64,000 bases of DNA from Eudorina sp. 2006-703-Eu-15 (GCA_003117195.1 BDSI01000001.1:1302001-1366000); one strand, 5' to 3'. Positions 22,830-33,460 are shown, numbered from the stretch's first letter. Numbers and translations: made by a program. The notes: a model not told the origin generated them from the sequence alone.

Positions 22830-23756
22830 ACCGCCTTCTTTTCGCAGAATTGGCCGAGCTTCCCCTGCATTACTATTTGGTGAAGCAAGTGGTTCGCTTT
22901 TGGAACCGCCTGCAGACGCAGAAGGGCACGGTCGTACACACAGTCCTGTATCAGGAGGTTATCGATGCACTCACCGACCCTGAACGGGGCGGTTGGGGAG
23001 CCTCGTTCTTGCGTTTAATGTCGTACTTAGAGTGTGATATTTGGAGCGGGCTACCTCACGATGCAGGTGGTGTTGAACAGCGAGTTGAGTGGTTGCTGTC
23101 CAAACCTCTTCCCGAGGCTCAGATTGTGACGGCGATGAGGGAACGACTAATAAGCGGTTGGGAACATGTGCGCCTCGATGTCGAGCCAGACAATTACCCA
23201 TCAGACGGGAAGCAGCCGGGGATCCATATGTCGAAGTACAAGCAATGGATGGGCCTGTCGTTTATGGGTGCGGCGGCCGTTATGTGGCAACCGCACGCTA
23301 CAGTTTTTATCCCCCGTTCTGCGCACTGGAAGCTAATGCAATTCAGGCTTTGTTGTTGGGCACTTGAGTCTAACAGGGCGCGGAGGGGTAGGCACCATGT
23401 CCCTAGAGGACAACGGGTCTGCCGTTGCTGCCGCTCTGAAGACCAGATTGAAGATGAGAAGCATGTTCTACTCGACTGCCCGGCTTATGATGCAATACGC
23501 GCTGCTGAGGAAGGGTTTCACCGCCCTAACACTATGAGGGAGGCGATGGCCTGGGATCCGGCTCGTTTGGCAAAGATGTTGGAGCGCATGTGGGCTCACG
23601 GTAATTCTATCGTGCCCTTTGGGCGCTAGTCTCCTGACATTACTGTTACTCCTGTTAATGCGGTATTACAAACCAGTGCTTTTGGGCGTTTTGTTTGCCC
23701 TTGGGCCTCCGGCTCGTATGGGTATGTGCAGGTATGGGGTTACGCACCCCCAACCA
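22830..23756 (+). mobile_element. 5'-truncated LINE, C-terminal part of ORF2
   Basis: The open frame (2 mod 3) ending with TAG at 23627-23629 encodes the C-terminal part of a non-LTR retrotransposon ORF2, without the reverse transcriptase core. It begins near LLFAELAELPLHYYL and VVRFWNRL, typical of the segment after the polymerase. It ends with a zinc-finger-like region, CRCCRSEDQIEDEKHVLLDC, which fits the Cx2C...H...C arrangement common at LINE ORF2 C-termini. About 130 nt of 3' UTR follow, with TGTAA at 23757-23761, and then a long (CA)n tract. 5' truncation is the normal result of LINE insertion. Assignment to a named clade is not attempted. Confidence 0.75.
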
Positions 23757-23757
23757 T

Positions 23758-23760
<3 letters not shown>

Positions 23761-23825
<65 letters not shown>
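23761..23825. repeat. (CA)n microsatellite at the LINE 3' end
   Basis: About 65 bases of uninterrupted AC dinucleotides directly after the LINE 3' UTR. It probably derives from a repetitive 3' tail of the element rather than independent slippage, although slippage may have lengthened it. Confidence 0.85.
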
Positions 23826-23826
<1 letters not shown>

Positions 23827-23829
23827 CAA

Positions 23830-24186
23830 TGCTGGAATCCGTTGATATGAGATATGGACATCGCGTCAGCGCGCAGTACACACCGCAATTGCGAGAAACT
23901 AGCTAAGCTAGCTCTCCGCTATCTCCGCCGGCTGAACGCATGGTAAATATGGAAATTAAAAACCGTGAAAACGGACGGAGCGGCAGCAAACCGCCTTTCA
24001 GAGTGCATGGCAGCAACCCCCAGTCAGACACGCATACGTATATGCTGTCCAGACACGGCGGTTATGCATTACGGCTTCGTCCTCTTCGATTAAATCGCTT
24101 GATTTGAAAAGGGGGCGGGGATATTCTCTCAATGAATCACATACAAAACAATATTTATTTCTAGCTGTTTTCACTCGGGGAAAACC
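23830..24186. other. Short intergenic spacer
   Basis: Nothing recognised. Mixed composition between the LINE tail and the AGTCAT motif cluster. Confidence 0.5.
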
Positions 24187-24455
24187 CCAGTCATGAACCC
24201 GTTCATGGGGGGGTCCGCCGGTCATGAACCCGTTCATGGATCCATCCAGTCATGAACCGCAGTCATGGAGCCAGTCATGCCAGCATGCCCAGTCATGAGT
24301 AGCAGCCCTCCAGTCATGCATGTTGTCTGCCAGCAGTCATGAACAGTCATGATTCACCAGTCATTTGTCAACATGCCAGTCATATACGAACGCTAGTCAT
24401 AGGACTTGGTGCTCATGACCAGTCATAATGGGCCAAGTTGACTATTGGTCATGAC
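24187..24455. repeat. Cluster of AGTCATG motifs at irregular spacing
   Basis: About 14 copies of (C)AGTCAT(G) or GGTCATG occur in 270 bases, separated by 8-30 bases of unrelated sequence, mostly on the plus strand, with a few GTTCATGG words near the left end. The copies are not in tandem register, unlike a minisatellite. Function unknown; a protein-binding array or a decayed short repeat are both possible. Confidence 0.7.
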
Positions 24456-24547
24456 GGCTGATAGTCCCTCACTCTGGGAAAAACTCGGTTCGTAAGACGC
24501 CTCCCGGTTCGTTACATGAAACGACAGCCTTGGTAACGAATGGAAAC

Positions 24548-24988
24548 TGTAGCAGGATGCTATCAAAATAGGTACAGATCTGCAATCGTGCGGGGATCGA
24601 TCCCGCGACCTGTGTTCCGTGACTTTGTTACCTTAACGCTTCCGCAAGCAACCCGATGTCCTGAAGTGGAAGTAGCTAGTATATGTAGCGAGACGGATGG
24701 AAGGTCCGTCGAAGCGAAACCGGTTGTAACCTAGCTGTCGAGTATGGATAGACCCGTCGATCCGCCGGCTATCCGTTTGGTATCTCTGGTTAGTCGTTGA
24801 AGGGCCCGAGTGTCCGAGGGCCCCTCCTGGAGTGTGTACGACATGGAACGCTATTTAAGTGGCCCCCAGGCCATTCCGGACGATGATCCTTGATTCCCCT
24901 TGACTCTCAGACAACCAAGCTTGTAACTGTTAAGTGTTACACCCGAGGCCCCTTGTCCCCAGTACCGGAGCACTTCCACCCTTCTACA
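24548..24988 (+). repeat. Left LTR of element 1
   Basis: 441 bp, TG...CA ends, paired with 31279-31719. It contains a TATTTAAG box at 24852-24859 and a TGTAA poly(A) signal at 24922-24926, placing the U3/R region near the 3' third of the LTR. Confidence 0.95.
24852..24859 (+). promoter_or_regulatory. TATA-like box of element 1 LTR
   Basis: TATTTAAG lies about 70 bases upstream of the LTR's TGTAA poly(A) signal, the arrangement expected of a U3 promoter followed by R. The same octamer is in the right LTR at 31583-31590. Confidence 0.5.
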
Positions 24989-25115
24989 TTGGATCGAGAC
25001 CGTTCGATTCTGCCTAAGGTACCCAGCCCGGAGTCACCCGAGAAGCCCGAGATTTTCCTAAGTCAACCTGCAATGAAGCCCTCGAGTATCAAACCCGAGA
25101 CCTTCGCTTTTTGAG

Positions 25116-26255
25116 ATGTCAACCTCAACAATGTCCAAGCAGGTACTTGTTCAAGGTTAAATTGATCAAGACCTAAGTCCGAGACCTCAAAAAAATTTTT
25201 TTGAAGTCCGAGCTCCAAGTCACTTGTACGGGTCCTGTGTGCCGTAGGCGCCCAAGTCCCCGCCCGAGAACCTTGACGACCTGAGCCCGTCCCTGGAAGG
25301 TCTCATCGCGGCCTACGACGAGGCTATCCGAACCACCAAGCGTCTCAGCCCTGTCCGGCCTGCCCTTCGGGATGCGGTCTACAAGCTGCTTTTTGCGCTG
25401 TCCAGCGCCGCGGAGCACCTCAGGAGCACGCTGAACGCTTGCTGCCGTAAGCCTACGTTCCGAGGCTTCAAGCCGGCCCTCACCAAAGAGGAAAAGGAGG
25501 CTCTCACGACCTTCGCTGAATCCAAGACCCTGACGGACGAGACTAAGGATCAGTTCAAGTTGCTGCTGTCGATCGCTGATGGTGACGTCTCAAGCTACCC
25601 GCTGTTCAATGCGTTCATCACCAAGACCCGCGAGGCGGTTGACAACATCCAAGACGTCTACACCTTGATCAACGAGGCCCTCCTGACCGAGCTGGTTAGC
25701 TTCAACACAGCCTACGGCGCCTTGGAGCGCTACACCGAGGTCGAGACCCCAGACGTTTCACCCTACAGGCCCACCCCGTACCACCTGCTGGTCCAAGAGC
25801 GCGACGAACTCAAGAAGCAGCTGGCCAAGTACGAGGATGATTACGAGGCCCTCAAGACCCAGCTGAGCATGCACGTCGAGCTCATTAGCACCAAGGACCA
25901 AGAGCTTCACAGCCTGCAGGAGAAGGACCAAGAGCGGCACAGCAAGTACATCGCTCAGAACCGGGAGCTGGAGCGGACCAAGCAGGAGTTGGCCGAGTTG
26001 AGGCGCATCCCATTGGCCGAACAGATCTCCACCTTGCTGGCTGCGCACTACGGTACCCAGCCCTCCGGCAGCAACCCGTACAAGCGCCCGGGCCCGGAGC
26101 CCGTCTTCAGCTCGCCGCAGCGCCAGCGCGTGTCGGCGGCTGACGCCAAGTCCCAGTCCAGGCCCGAGTCCAGGCCCGAGTCCCGGTCCGAGAAGAACCA
26201 GCCGTCGCGGGCTAGCCTGCCGGCGGCCGGAACCAAGCCGTCCAAGGAGCTGTAG
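25116..26255 (+). CDS. Spliced coiled-coil ORF upstream of gag (element 1)
   Basis: Frame-open DNA runs from 25248 to a TAG at 26253-26255 but lacks an early ATG and is preceded in frame by a stop. A short exon, ATG at 25116 to 25142 (nine codons), ends at a GT donor (25143). The acceptor AG at 25246-25247 joins it in frame, removing a 105-nt intron that contains the stop. The spliced product is 344 residues. It has a helical N-terminal half, a coiled coil with many Glu/Lys/Gln heptads at about residues 200-285, and a basic Pro/Ser/Arg tail with PESRPESR repeats. It is not the capsid protein, which is encoded by the next ORF 48 nt downstream. No family is recognised; a structural or nucleic-acid-binding accessory role is possible. 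The intron is inferred from motif and frame only. Confidence 0.7.
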
Positions 26256-26303
26256 TTTGCGAGTGGCGGTGGTTGTTGTCGAGGGTTCCTCTGAATTGTA
26301 ACA

Positions 26304-27440
26304 ATGGAGGAACAACAAACGCCCCGCTCTGAGCATGCTGAGTCTCGCCCACTTGCACCTGTCCAAGACCCAGCCGTGCGTAGCTTGGTGCAAGAGTTGA
26401 TGCGTGAAGCCATGCCTGAGATAGTGCGTCACATTCAGCAAACGCTGCAGTCCCCCATCAACTCTGCAGCTGAACAAGCTTCCCAAGCCGCACACCAAGC
26501 CGCTAGCGCCGCTGCCCACCAAGTTGTGCAGCACGCAGCCGCCATCGCGCAGCAGCAAGCCGCCGCCGTTGCCCACCACACGGCGCAGCAAGTAGCCCAG
26601 CAAACTGCCTACGCGACCGCGCACCAAGCCCCATTGCAAGCCCTGGTCATGAAAGATGTGCTCAAGCACCTGCGCCCGCCCAATTTTTCCGGTGAAAGCA
26701 AGAAGGGCGAGCTGCGTTGGGACGAGTTCATCTACCGGGCGAACAACTACTTCGATGCCCTAGGCCTCAATGACACCAGCCGCATGACCGCCATGGCGCA
26801 GATGCTCACAAGTGACGCCAACTTGTACTGGCGTACCCACATCGAGGGCAAGGTGTTCGTGTACCCAGACGCCACGGCCAACCTGGCCCAGAAGTTCACG
26901 GACCACCTTGCCGCCGACTACGCCGACAAAGCCCGAGCCAAGCTGCGCAAGGTCGTGTACAAGGGGTCGGTCTCCGCGTTGGTTACGCAGATCGACCGGC
27001 TGTGCCTGCACATCCCCAACATCGCAGAGTCCGAGAAGAAGGAGCGCCTCATCGCGGCGCTGCCGACCGAGGTCCGCGTTGCCTTGGCGGTGCAGGTGGC
27101 CAAGCCCGACCAGCTCACCTACAGCGAGCTGTGCGACAAGGCCGAGAGCATTGACCACGCCATCAAGAGCGCTGGCGCGCCGTCTCGCCAAGGCGGTGCC
27201 TCCACGTCCAAGGACACCAGCGCCATGGAGGTCAACGCCCTCAACCCAAGCAAGTTCGTGCCCAAGAAGGGCAAGAACGGCCCGCCGCCCAAGCCCAAAA
27301 CCGATACCTCCGCGCCGCCCAAGCTCCAGAAGCTGTCGGCCGAGGAGAAGGCGAAGCTCATGGAGAGCGGCCTCTGCTTCCGGTGCCGCACCGGCAAGCA
27401 CAAGGCGATCGAGTGCCCGCTCCGAAAAAACGAGAAGTAA
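26304..27440 (+). CDS. gag: Gag polyprotein (element 1)
   Basis: 378 codons, ATG at 26304, stop TAA at 27438-27440. Residues about 50-115 form a helical Ala/His/Gln-rich region. About 120-295 carry the retrotransposon capsid fold ([12 protein letters not shown] and [11 protein letters not shown] are typical). The C-terminus has one CCHC zinc knuckle at C358, C361, H366, C371 ([14 protein letters not shown]). Gag assembles the virus-like particle and packages the RNA. It overlaps the start of pol by 58 nt; the last codons sit on the frameshift heptamer. A TGTAA lies at 26297-26301 just before the ATG, which might end a separate upstream transcript. Confidence 0.93.
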   Translation: MEEQQTPRSEHAESRPLAPVQDPAVRSLVQELMREAMPEIVRHIQQTLQSPINSAAEQASQAAHQAASAAAHQVVQHAAAIAQQQAAAVAHHTAQQVAQQTAYATAHQAPLQALVMKDVLKHLRPPNFSGESKKGELRWDEFIYRANNYFDALGLNDTSRMTAMAQMLTSDANLYWRTHIEGKVFVYPDATANLAQKFTDHLAADYADKARAKLRKVVYKGSVSALVTQIDRLCLHIPNIAESEKKERLIAALPTEVRVALAVQVAKPDQLTYSELCDKAESIDHAIKSAGAPSRQGGASTSKDTSAMEVNALNPSKFVPKKGKNGPPPKPKTDTSAPPKLQKLSAEEKAKLMESGLCFRCRTGKHKAIECPLRKNEK

Positions 27441-30400
27441 ACCTAGGGGCCCTTGCCTCTGAACCCCTAGGTTCGTCTGTTCCAAGCACTGTCCCAGAAA
27501 CCACCAGGAACACCCCAGAGGAACCCGAGAACCCCCAGGAACCCAGTACATCCCCTGTGCCCCTAGCCGAGCCCCAGACCCCGGAACCCGTAGCCCCAGC
27601 CCCGGATTCCCAGGCCCAAGATGCTCATGAGCCCCCAGAACCAGAGCTTTTCTTAGCAGCCGTGCATCTGGACGCAGGTGCCCAGCAGCTGCTTTTCGCC
27701 GGAACAGTTTGCGGCCGCCGAGCGCTCATCCTTGTGGATGGCGGCGCAACCGGTGATTTTGTCAGCACCAAGTGGCTCGCTCGGAAGGACCTCAAGGCGG
27801 CCAAGGCTGTGCCTGACCTTCGGGTCAAGCTAGCCAACGGACAGTACCAAGATTGCCCCCATGTGTTGCCCCACGTGCCCGTCTGCCTCAAGTCGCACAA
27901 GAGCCGTGTTACCCTTACGGCCACTGACCTTGGCGATTTTGACGTGGTACTCGGCAAACCCTGGCTCAAGCGATTCAACCCCCAGATCGATTGGCAAAAG
28001 AACACGCTCACGCTTTCCCAAGGCGCCAAAACGCTGGTCCTGCACTCGGACCCGCCCACGGCCATGCAAGAGCGTAAGCCCAAGCTGCTGTCCGCCCTCC
28101 AGTTCAAGCGCCTGGTCCGAGCCACACGGTCGTACAACCTGTGCGTCGTACGCGCGGTTGACACCCCGGAAGGGCCCAAGCCCGCAGTCGACATGTCGCC
28201 TGTACTCAACCAGTTTCCGGATGTGTTCACTGAACCCAAGGGGATGCCACCGCAGCGTGCGGTGGACCACAAGATCGAGCTCAATACCCATGAGCCGATG
28301 AGTCGGAACTCATACCGCATGTCGCAAGAAGAGTTGGCCGAGCTCAAATCCCAGATCACCAAGTTGCTGGACCAAGGTCATATCCGGCCCAGCGTCTCTC
28401 CCTACGGTGCCCCAGTCCTCTTCGCGTCCAAGAAGGATGGTGGTTTGCGTATGTGCATCGATTACCGCGCTCTTAACAAGGCCACGGTGCGCAACGTTTA
28501 CCCCCTGCCACGCATAGACGAATTGCTGGACCGCCTCCACGGCGCCAAAGTGTTCAGCAAGATCGATCTCCAGTCCGGTTATCACCAGATCCGAGTTTCG
28601 GAGGAGGACATTCCCAAGACCGCGATCAACACGCGTTACGGGCACTTCGAGTTCACGGTCATGCCGTTCGGGCTAACTAATGCCCCAGCCACCTTCCAAC
28701 GGCTGATGAACGACATCTTCCGTCCGTTCCTGGACCAGTTTGTACTGGTGTACCTCGACGACATCCTGATCTACTCCAAGACCACTGAGGAGCACGCAGA
28801 CCACTTGGAACAAGTGCTGAAGCTGTTGCGAGAACACAAGTTGTACGCTAAAGCATCCAAGTGTGCCTTCGGTGTCACCGAGATCGACTTCTTGGGTCAC
28901 GTCGTGAGCGCTGATGGCATCACTGCTGACCCTCGCAAGCTCGATGCGGTCTCCAAATGGCCGCAGCCCAAGACCATCACGGATTTGCGCTCGTTTTTGG
29001 GACTTGCGCAGTACTACCGCCGAATGGTTAAGGGATTCGCTCACCTTGCTACGCCCCTGACCAATCTGCTCGCCGGCCACACTGGCAAAGGCACCAAGCA
29101 GTTGATCACGGGTTGGGACGACGATTGCACCAAGGCCTTTCAAGCCATCAAGGACGCGCTTACGAGTGCGCCCGTCGTCGCCCCGCCAGACGCCAATCTG
29201 CCTTTCACGGTTACCACGGACGCGTCAGATTACGCGACCGGTGGCGTCCTGTCCCAGGTCCAAGACGGCAAAGAACGAGTCATCGCATACGAGAGCCGCA
29301 AGCTCACTCCCACCGAGTGTCGGTACGCCGCGCACGATCGGGAGATGATGGCAGTTGTGCACTGCCTCCGTGTGTGGTGGCACCATCTCAAGGGTCCGCA
29401 CCCAGTCACTATCTGGACGGACAACTCTGCCGTATCCAAGTTCAAGACGCAGCCGCTGCTCAATCGCAGACAGGCTCGTTGGCTGATGGAGTTGGAGGAA
29501 TTCAACTACATCATCGAGCACAAACCTGGCAAGACCAACGTCGTGGCTGATGCGATTAGTCGCCGGCCCGATTTCCGAGCCGCGGCCCTGACTGTTACAG
29601 TCGCCGCACCCAAGGAGGACTTGGCCCACACGATCAAGGCGGGTTACCGCAAGGATGCTGAATACATGCAACTCCGCCTTCAGGCCATGTCCAATCCCGA
29701 GTCGCCGTACAAGCTGTACAACGGGCTGCTCTACTTCGAGCCCCCAGGTGCCCTGCGTGCACGCTTGGTGATTCCAGATATCCCAGGTCTACGCGCCAAG
29801 TTGCTACACGAGGCGCATGACATTCCTTTGGCTGGCCATCTTGGCCGTGACAAGACCGTGGCCCGCCTGAGCCGCGCTTTTCACTGGCCGCGCATGGACC
29901 ATGATGTTCGACGCTACATCGACACATGCCCGTCCTGCCAGCGTATGAAACCCAGGCATGGCAAGGTGCCGGGCAAAGCCCAACCGCTGCCGATCCCCGA
30001 GAGACCGTGGCAGTCCATTTCGATGGATCTGATCACGCAACTGCCCAAGTCACACCGAGGCGATGACGCAATTGCTGTGTTCGTCGATCGGCTGAGCAAG
30101 ATGATTCGGCTGATCCCTTGCAAGACGGACATCACGGCCGAGTACCTGGCCGAGGTGGCGCATGATTGGATCTTCACCATGTTTGGCCACCCCGACAGCA
30201 TTGTGTCTGACCGAGATCCCAAGTTCACAAGCACCTTCTGGCAGACTCTGTTCTCCTTGTCGGGTACAGAGCTGGCCATGTCCACGGCGAACCACCCACA
30301 GACAGATGGGCAGACCGAGCGTGCGAATCGCACCTTGGAGGAGATGCTTCGGCACTATGTGGACGCCACCCAGAACAACTGGTGTGACCTCCTCTCCTCA

Positions 30401-31150
30401 CTCGAGTTTGCCTACAACTCGTCTGTCCAGGCATCGACGGGGTACTCACCCTTCCGTCTGGTGCTTGGCTTTGAGCCCAAGACCCCACTGTCACTGCTGG
30501 AATCGCACCCGAACTGGGAGCCAGCGAACGTGGCAGTCACCGACTTCATGCTTGCCCGAGAACATGCCCTAGCAATCGCAAAGGCACACGTGCGCGCCGC
30601 GCAAATGCGACAGGCCCGCCACGTGAACATCAAGCGCAAGGACGTACGCTACAAGCCGGGTGACAAGGTTCTGCTGACAACCGCAAACCTGCGCCTGCTG
30701 ACGCAAACGTCCCGGACCAAGTTCAACCCGCGGTACATCGGTCCTCTCGAGGTCGAGTCAGTGGTGTCCCGCAATGCGATCAAGCTCAAGTTGCCGGCCC
30801 ACATGCGGATCCACCCAGTTGTGAACATCAGTCAGGTACGCCCGTATCTGTCTGAGCCCAAATTCCCGCCCAGAGACAAGGACTCAGGCTCCACCGAGCC
30901 GATCATCAACGACACCGGCGACCTGTTCTACGAGGTGGAAGCCATCCTCAAGCGCAACATCACCCCGATCACGAACAAGGTCTCCTATCTGGTCAAGTTC
31001 AAGGGATACGACGTTCACGAGAACCTCTACATCGACGAGGCGACCCTGCGCGCTGATGTGCCAGAGCTTGTCGCCCAGTTTGAGAAGGAGGACCCCAGGC
31101 CCGCGCAGGCCGTCAAGACCCGCGCCAACGTGCGCTCAAAAAAGAGCTAA
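27383..31150 (+). CDS. pol: Pol polyprotein with chromodomain (element 1)
   Basis: The frame is open from 27383 (no ATG; entered by frameshift near 27431) to TAA at 31148-31150, 1,255 codons, numbered here from 27383. Aspartic protease has DGGAT at D119. Reverse transcriptase follows at about 290-470, with the YLDD active site at 457-460. RNase H has TTDAS, REMMAVV and WTDNS (D680). Integrase has the HHCC zinc domain (H...H...CPSC) and the catalytic triad D882, D943, E979, a D,D(35)E spacing. A chromodomain lies at about 1182-1230 ([23 protein letters not shown]), which targets insertion to marked chromatin. One aromatic of the usual chromodomain cage is replaced by Phe (KFKGY instead of KWKGY). 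All catalytic residues are present, so the element could be active. Confidence 0.95.
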   Translation: MPHRQAQGDRVPAPKKREVNLGALASEPLGSSVPSTVPETTRNTPEEPENPQEPSTSPVPLAEPQTPEPVAPAPDSQAQDAHEPPEPELFLAAVHLDAGAQQLLFAGTVCGRRALILVDGGATGDFVSTKWLARKDLKAAKAVPDLRVKLANGQYQDCPHVLPHVPVCLKSHKSRVTLTATDLGDFDVVLGKPWLKRFNPQIDWQKNTLTLSQGAKTLVLHSDPPTAMQERKPKLLSALQFKRLVRATRSYNLCVVRAVDTPEGPKPAVDMSPVLNQFPDVFTEPKGMPPQRAVDHKIELNTHEPMSRNSYRMSQEELAELKSQITKLLDQGHIRPSVSPYGAPVLFASKKDGGLRMCIDYRALNKATVRNVYPLPRIDELLDRLHGAKVFSKIDLQSGYHQIRVSEEDIPKTAINTRYGHFEFTVMPFGLTNAPATFQRLMNDIFRPFLDQFVLVYLDDILIYSKTTEEHADHLEQVLKLLREHKLYAKASKCAFGVTEIDFLGHVVSADGITADPRKLDAVSKWPQPKTITDLRSFLGLAQYYRRMVKGFAHLATPLTNLLAGHTGKGTKQLITGWDDDCTKAFQAIKDALTSAPVVAPPDANLPFTVTTDASDYATGGVLSQVQDGKERVIAYESRKLTPTECRYAAHDREMMAVVHCLRVWWHHLKGPHPVTIWTDNSAVSKFKTQPLLNRRQARWLMELEEFNYIIEHKPGKTNVVADAISRRPDFRAAALTVTVAAPKEDLAHTIKAGYRKDAEYMQLRLQAMSNPESPYKLYNGLLYFEPPGALRARLVIPDIPGLRAKLLHEAHDIPLAGHLGRDKTVARLSRAFHWPRMDHDVRRYIDTCPSCQRMKPRHGKVPGKAQPLPIPERPWQSISMDLITQLPKSHRGDDAIAVFVDRLSKMIRLIPCKTDITAEYLAEVAHDWIFTMFGHPDSIVSDRDPKFTSTFWQTLFSLSGTELAMSTANHPQTDGQTERANRTLEEMLRHYVDATQNNWCDLLSSLEFAYNSSVQASTGYSPFRLVLGFEPKTPLSLLESHPNWEPANVAVTDFMLAREHALAIAKAHVRAAQMRQARHVNIKRKDVRYKPGDKVLLTTANLRLLTQTSRTKFNPRYIGPLEVESVVSRNAIKLKLPAHMRIHPVVNISQVRPYLSEPKFPPRDKDSGSTEPIINDTGDLFYEVEAILKRNITPITNKVSYLVKFKGYDVHENLYIDEATLRADVPELVAQFEKEDPRPAQAVKTRANVRSKKS
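27425..27473 (+). promoter_or_regulatory. -1 programmed ribosomal frameshift signal (gag/pol)
   Basis: The heptamer A AAA AAC at 27425-27431 is in the exact gag register required for simultaneous -1 slippage (X XXY YYZ). After an 8-nt spacer comes a perfect 10-bp stem, AACCTAGGGG at 27440-27449 pairing with CCCCTAGGTT at 27464-27473, with a 14-nt loop. Loop bases CCTCTG (27456-27461) can pair with CAGAGG at 27516-27521, a possible pseudoknot. The pol frame is -1 to gag and opens just before the heptamer. These are the three parts of a classical retroviral frameshift site. Confidence 0.88.
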
Positions 31151-31265
31151 ATTAGGATATCATGCGAATGCGAGCGCGATCCTAGGTGTCTACCGTGTCA
31201 TCTTGCCTGCTGCCGTTGTGTGTTGCTGATCTGTGTGTGTCAGTTGCGAGGACGCAACCCTTCGT

Positions 31266-31278
31266 AGAGGGGGGATGG
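31266..31278 (+). promoter_or_regulatory. Polypurine tract of element 1
   Basis: AGAGGGGGGATGG directly abuts the right LTR, the required position for the plus-strand primer of reverse transcription. Confidence 0.8.
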
Positions 31279-31719
31279 TGTAGCAGGATGCTATCAAAAT
31301 AGGTACAGATCTGCAATCGTGCGGGGATCGATCCCGCGACCTGTGAACCGTGACTTTGTTACCTTAACGCTTCCGCAAGCAACCCGATGTCCTGAAATGG
31401 AAGTAGCTAGTATATGTAGCGAGACGGATGGAAGGTCCGTCGAAGCGAAACCGGTTGTAACCTAGCTGTCGAGTATGGAGAGACCCGTCGATCCGCCGGC
31501 TATCCGTTTGGTATCTTTGGTTAGTCGTTGAAGGGCCCGAGTGTCCGAGGGCCCCTCCTGGAGTGTGTACGACATGGAACGCTATTTAAGTGGCCCCCAG
31601 GCCATTCCGGACGATGATCCTTGATTCCCCTTGACTCTCAGACAACCAAGCTTGTAACTGTTAAGTGTTACACCCGAGGCCCCTTGTCCCCAGTACCGGA
31701 GCACTTCCACCCTTCTACA
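31279..31719 (+). repeat. Right LTR of element 1
   Basis: 441 bp, five substitutions by eye from the left LTR. TGTAA poly(A) signal at 31653-31657. Followed by the GAAAC target duplication. Confidence 0.95.
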
Positions 31720-31724
31720 GAAAC

Positions 31725-33144
31725 CCTAGAAATTTCCCAGCCACGCACACATGTTTCAGCAAAGTTGTGGCGGTGGCGAATGAAGCATGCACTACTGCCT
31801 ACAAAACGCTCCACGGAATCCCCGCATCGCCATGATTGCTTTGGCATCGCCATCGCAGAGCGACCGATGTACATGGGATTTGCTGAGCCGAGCAAACAAA
31901 CAGCGGCTGCAGCTTAAGCCTTCTGCTTCTTTCAATGCGCTGACGTCAGGACGACGCACGTAAGCGAGCGACATGGCAAGATAGAGCTTCCACCGCACGC
32001 ACGGCATGTTGCTTGACCGTTCTCCTGCTGCAGCAGCAGGTCCTTTCGTTGCTTGTCACCATGCACGTGCGTACCCGGCGGGACGATCCGACTGCTGCCG
32101 TGTGCGGGAGCAGCGATCGCTCAGTCGCGACTGACTGCAAGCTGGACAGTGGCTTTAATTCAAGTGGCTTCCGAGGCAGGCAGGGAGCTCGGGTCATCAT
32201 CGGGTGCAAATTCACGGTGTATGACGCTGGGAGCGAGATACGTAACAGGGCCCGGAAGTCTATCCACACTGTAACGGTACGGTACTACTACTAGATACAT
32301 AACAAACCGTCAACCGTATGTTAACTGTCAGCGTGGTAATTGCCAACCATCGTTAGTTCCGGGCTCAAAGACGACCGTATGAAAGACGATATATAGTAGT
32401 CACAGGGCCGTTCCTTCGCACGACTTTATGATAACAAACACTCAGGTCAGGTCAGGTGACACTACCGCGGTTAGGCGGTTTAAGGTCCTGGGATCGAGTC
32501 CCAGGGTGACCCCCGACATTGTTCGGGAGCATGAGATTATGGCTAGCTGCGTGTGTGGAGTTGAGATCACAGTTGATGGATTGAGATTCGCACGCTAGAT
32601 CGGTGGCGATTGCTGAACCCTCTGTCTCTACGGATGTGCGGGTGAATGGATGAGGTGGGATCCTTAGTTGGCAGGATCAACCGCCTTGGACCCTCGGTTC
32701 ATATGGCGTAGGTTCGGTGTGATGATGGTTGAAGGTGCCCTATAGCATCATATAAAACCGCGACATAAATAAACCGTTAGATAGCAGGGCCCGGAAGCCT
32801 ATCCGCCACTACCGCCACACTGTAACGGTACTACTAACAAACACTCGGTTCCCCTTTCGGGGCCATTCCCATAATGTGGGTACAGTCCAAATGCGTTTTC
32901 ATCAGATACAATATGTTGCGGGGGGACCAGGCAGGCAGGCGGACGCGCGCGTCGTCAGGGCTGTCGGTGCACTCTATCTGCGACGTTTGGAGCGAGTATG
33001 CACGGCCCTCCAGTCATCTGCTTAGAACCCTGCTATACTCAAAATGCACATTATATCATTTCTTTTGGATATACATGGCGTGCCCTAATAAATACTTGAG
33101 CTAGCCGCCGCGGGTGAACGAACTCCGTGGAAGCGACACGCAGG
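31725..33144. other. Spacer between the two retroelements
   Basis: No supportable gene. It contains a direct repeat about 540 bp apart (about 32246-32300 and 32787-32840, both reading GGGCCCGGAAG(T/C)CTATCC and then CACTGTAACGGTAC), and a tRNA-like sequence at 32459-32515. The direct repeat may be remains of a small mobile element. Confidence 0.5.
32459..32515 (+). other. tRNA-like sequence lacking an anticodon arm
   Basis: GGTCA near 32459 can pair with TGACC at the 3' end. A D-arm-like hairpin (ACCGC/GCGGT around GGTTAG) is followed after only about 8 nt by a T-arm-like hairpin (CTGGG/CCCAG around ATCGAGT). There is no room for an anticodon arm, so it is not a working tRNA gene. It may be a SINE head or another Pol III-promoter-derived repeat. 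A similar hairpin is found in the LTRs of element 2. Confidence 0.35.
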
Positions 33145-33149
33145 GCTTC

Positions 33150-33460
33150 TGTAAGACCGTGCTTCGGACTTAGCGATTTCGCGGGTCTGACCCACGGGCC
33201 TTACCAATAACGTGAGTTAACCGATCCTAGAATTAAGCTGGATCGCAAATTATAAATTATAACCAAAGCATTATGTGGTATGTCGTAATGGCTTTGGAGT
33301 TCTCTAGGAGAACACAGATATGCACGATCTGTCGTATCAAGGTACGACACGCGGATTGTGAGGTCCGCGGTGCACAAAAGCTCACAGGGCAGGGCAGGTG
33401 CCGCCACTTACATACTGTGCTTTGGGTCCGAGTCCCAACCTGACCCAATATCCTTTTGTG
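33150..33460 (+). repeat. Left LTR of element 2 (probably 3'-truncated)
   Basis: 311 bp shared with 39025-39336. The 3' end lacks the usual CA and lacks the extra 18 bp (39337-39354) that the right copy carries before the proposed target duplication. Sequence after 33460 is a fold-back, not a tRNA-complementary primer site. Confidence 0.85.

Larger units (their letters stand above)
24548..31719 (+). mobile_element. Ty3/Gypsy chromovirus, apparently complete (element 1)
   Basis: Direct LTRs of 441 bp (24548-24988 and 31279-31719) start TGTAGC and end CTACA. They are flanked by the 5-bp target duplication GAAAC (24543-24547 and 31720-31724). Internal order is a spliced coiled-coil ORF, gag, then pol (protease, reverse transcriptase, RNase H, integrase, chromodomain), the order that defines Ty3/Gypsy chromoviruses. 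A purine-rich tract abuts the right LTR at 31266-31278. By eye the LTRs differ at five positions, about 1%, so the insertion is fairly recent. No stop or frameshift breaks any frame, apart from the gag/pol frame change, which has a recoding signal. A TGG follows the left LTR, but the priming tRNA could not be identified. Confidence 0.95.

Noticed and set aside
24989..25012. Named tRNA primer-binding site for element 1
   Set aside because: TGG is correctly placed after the LTR, but the following bases could not be matched with confidence to a particular tRNA 3' end.
32459..32515. Functional tRNA gene
   Set aside because: Too short; there is no anticodon arm between the D-arm-like and T-arm-like hairpins.
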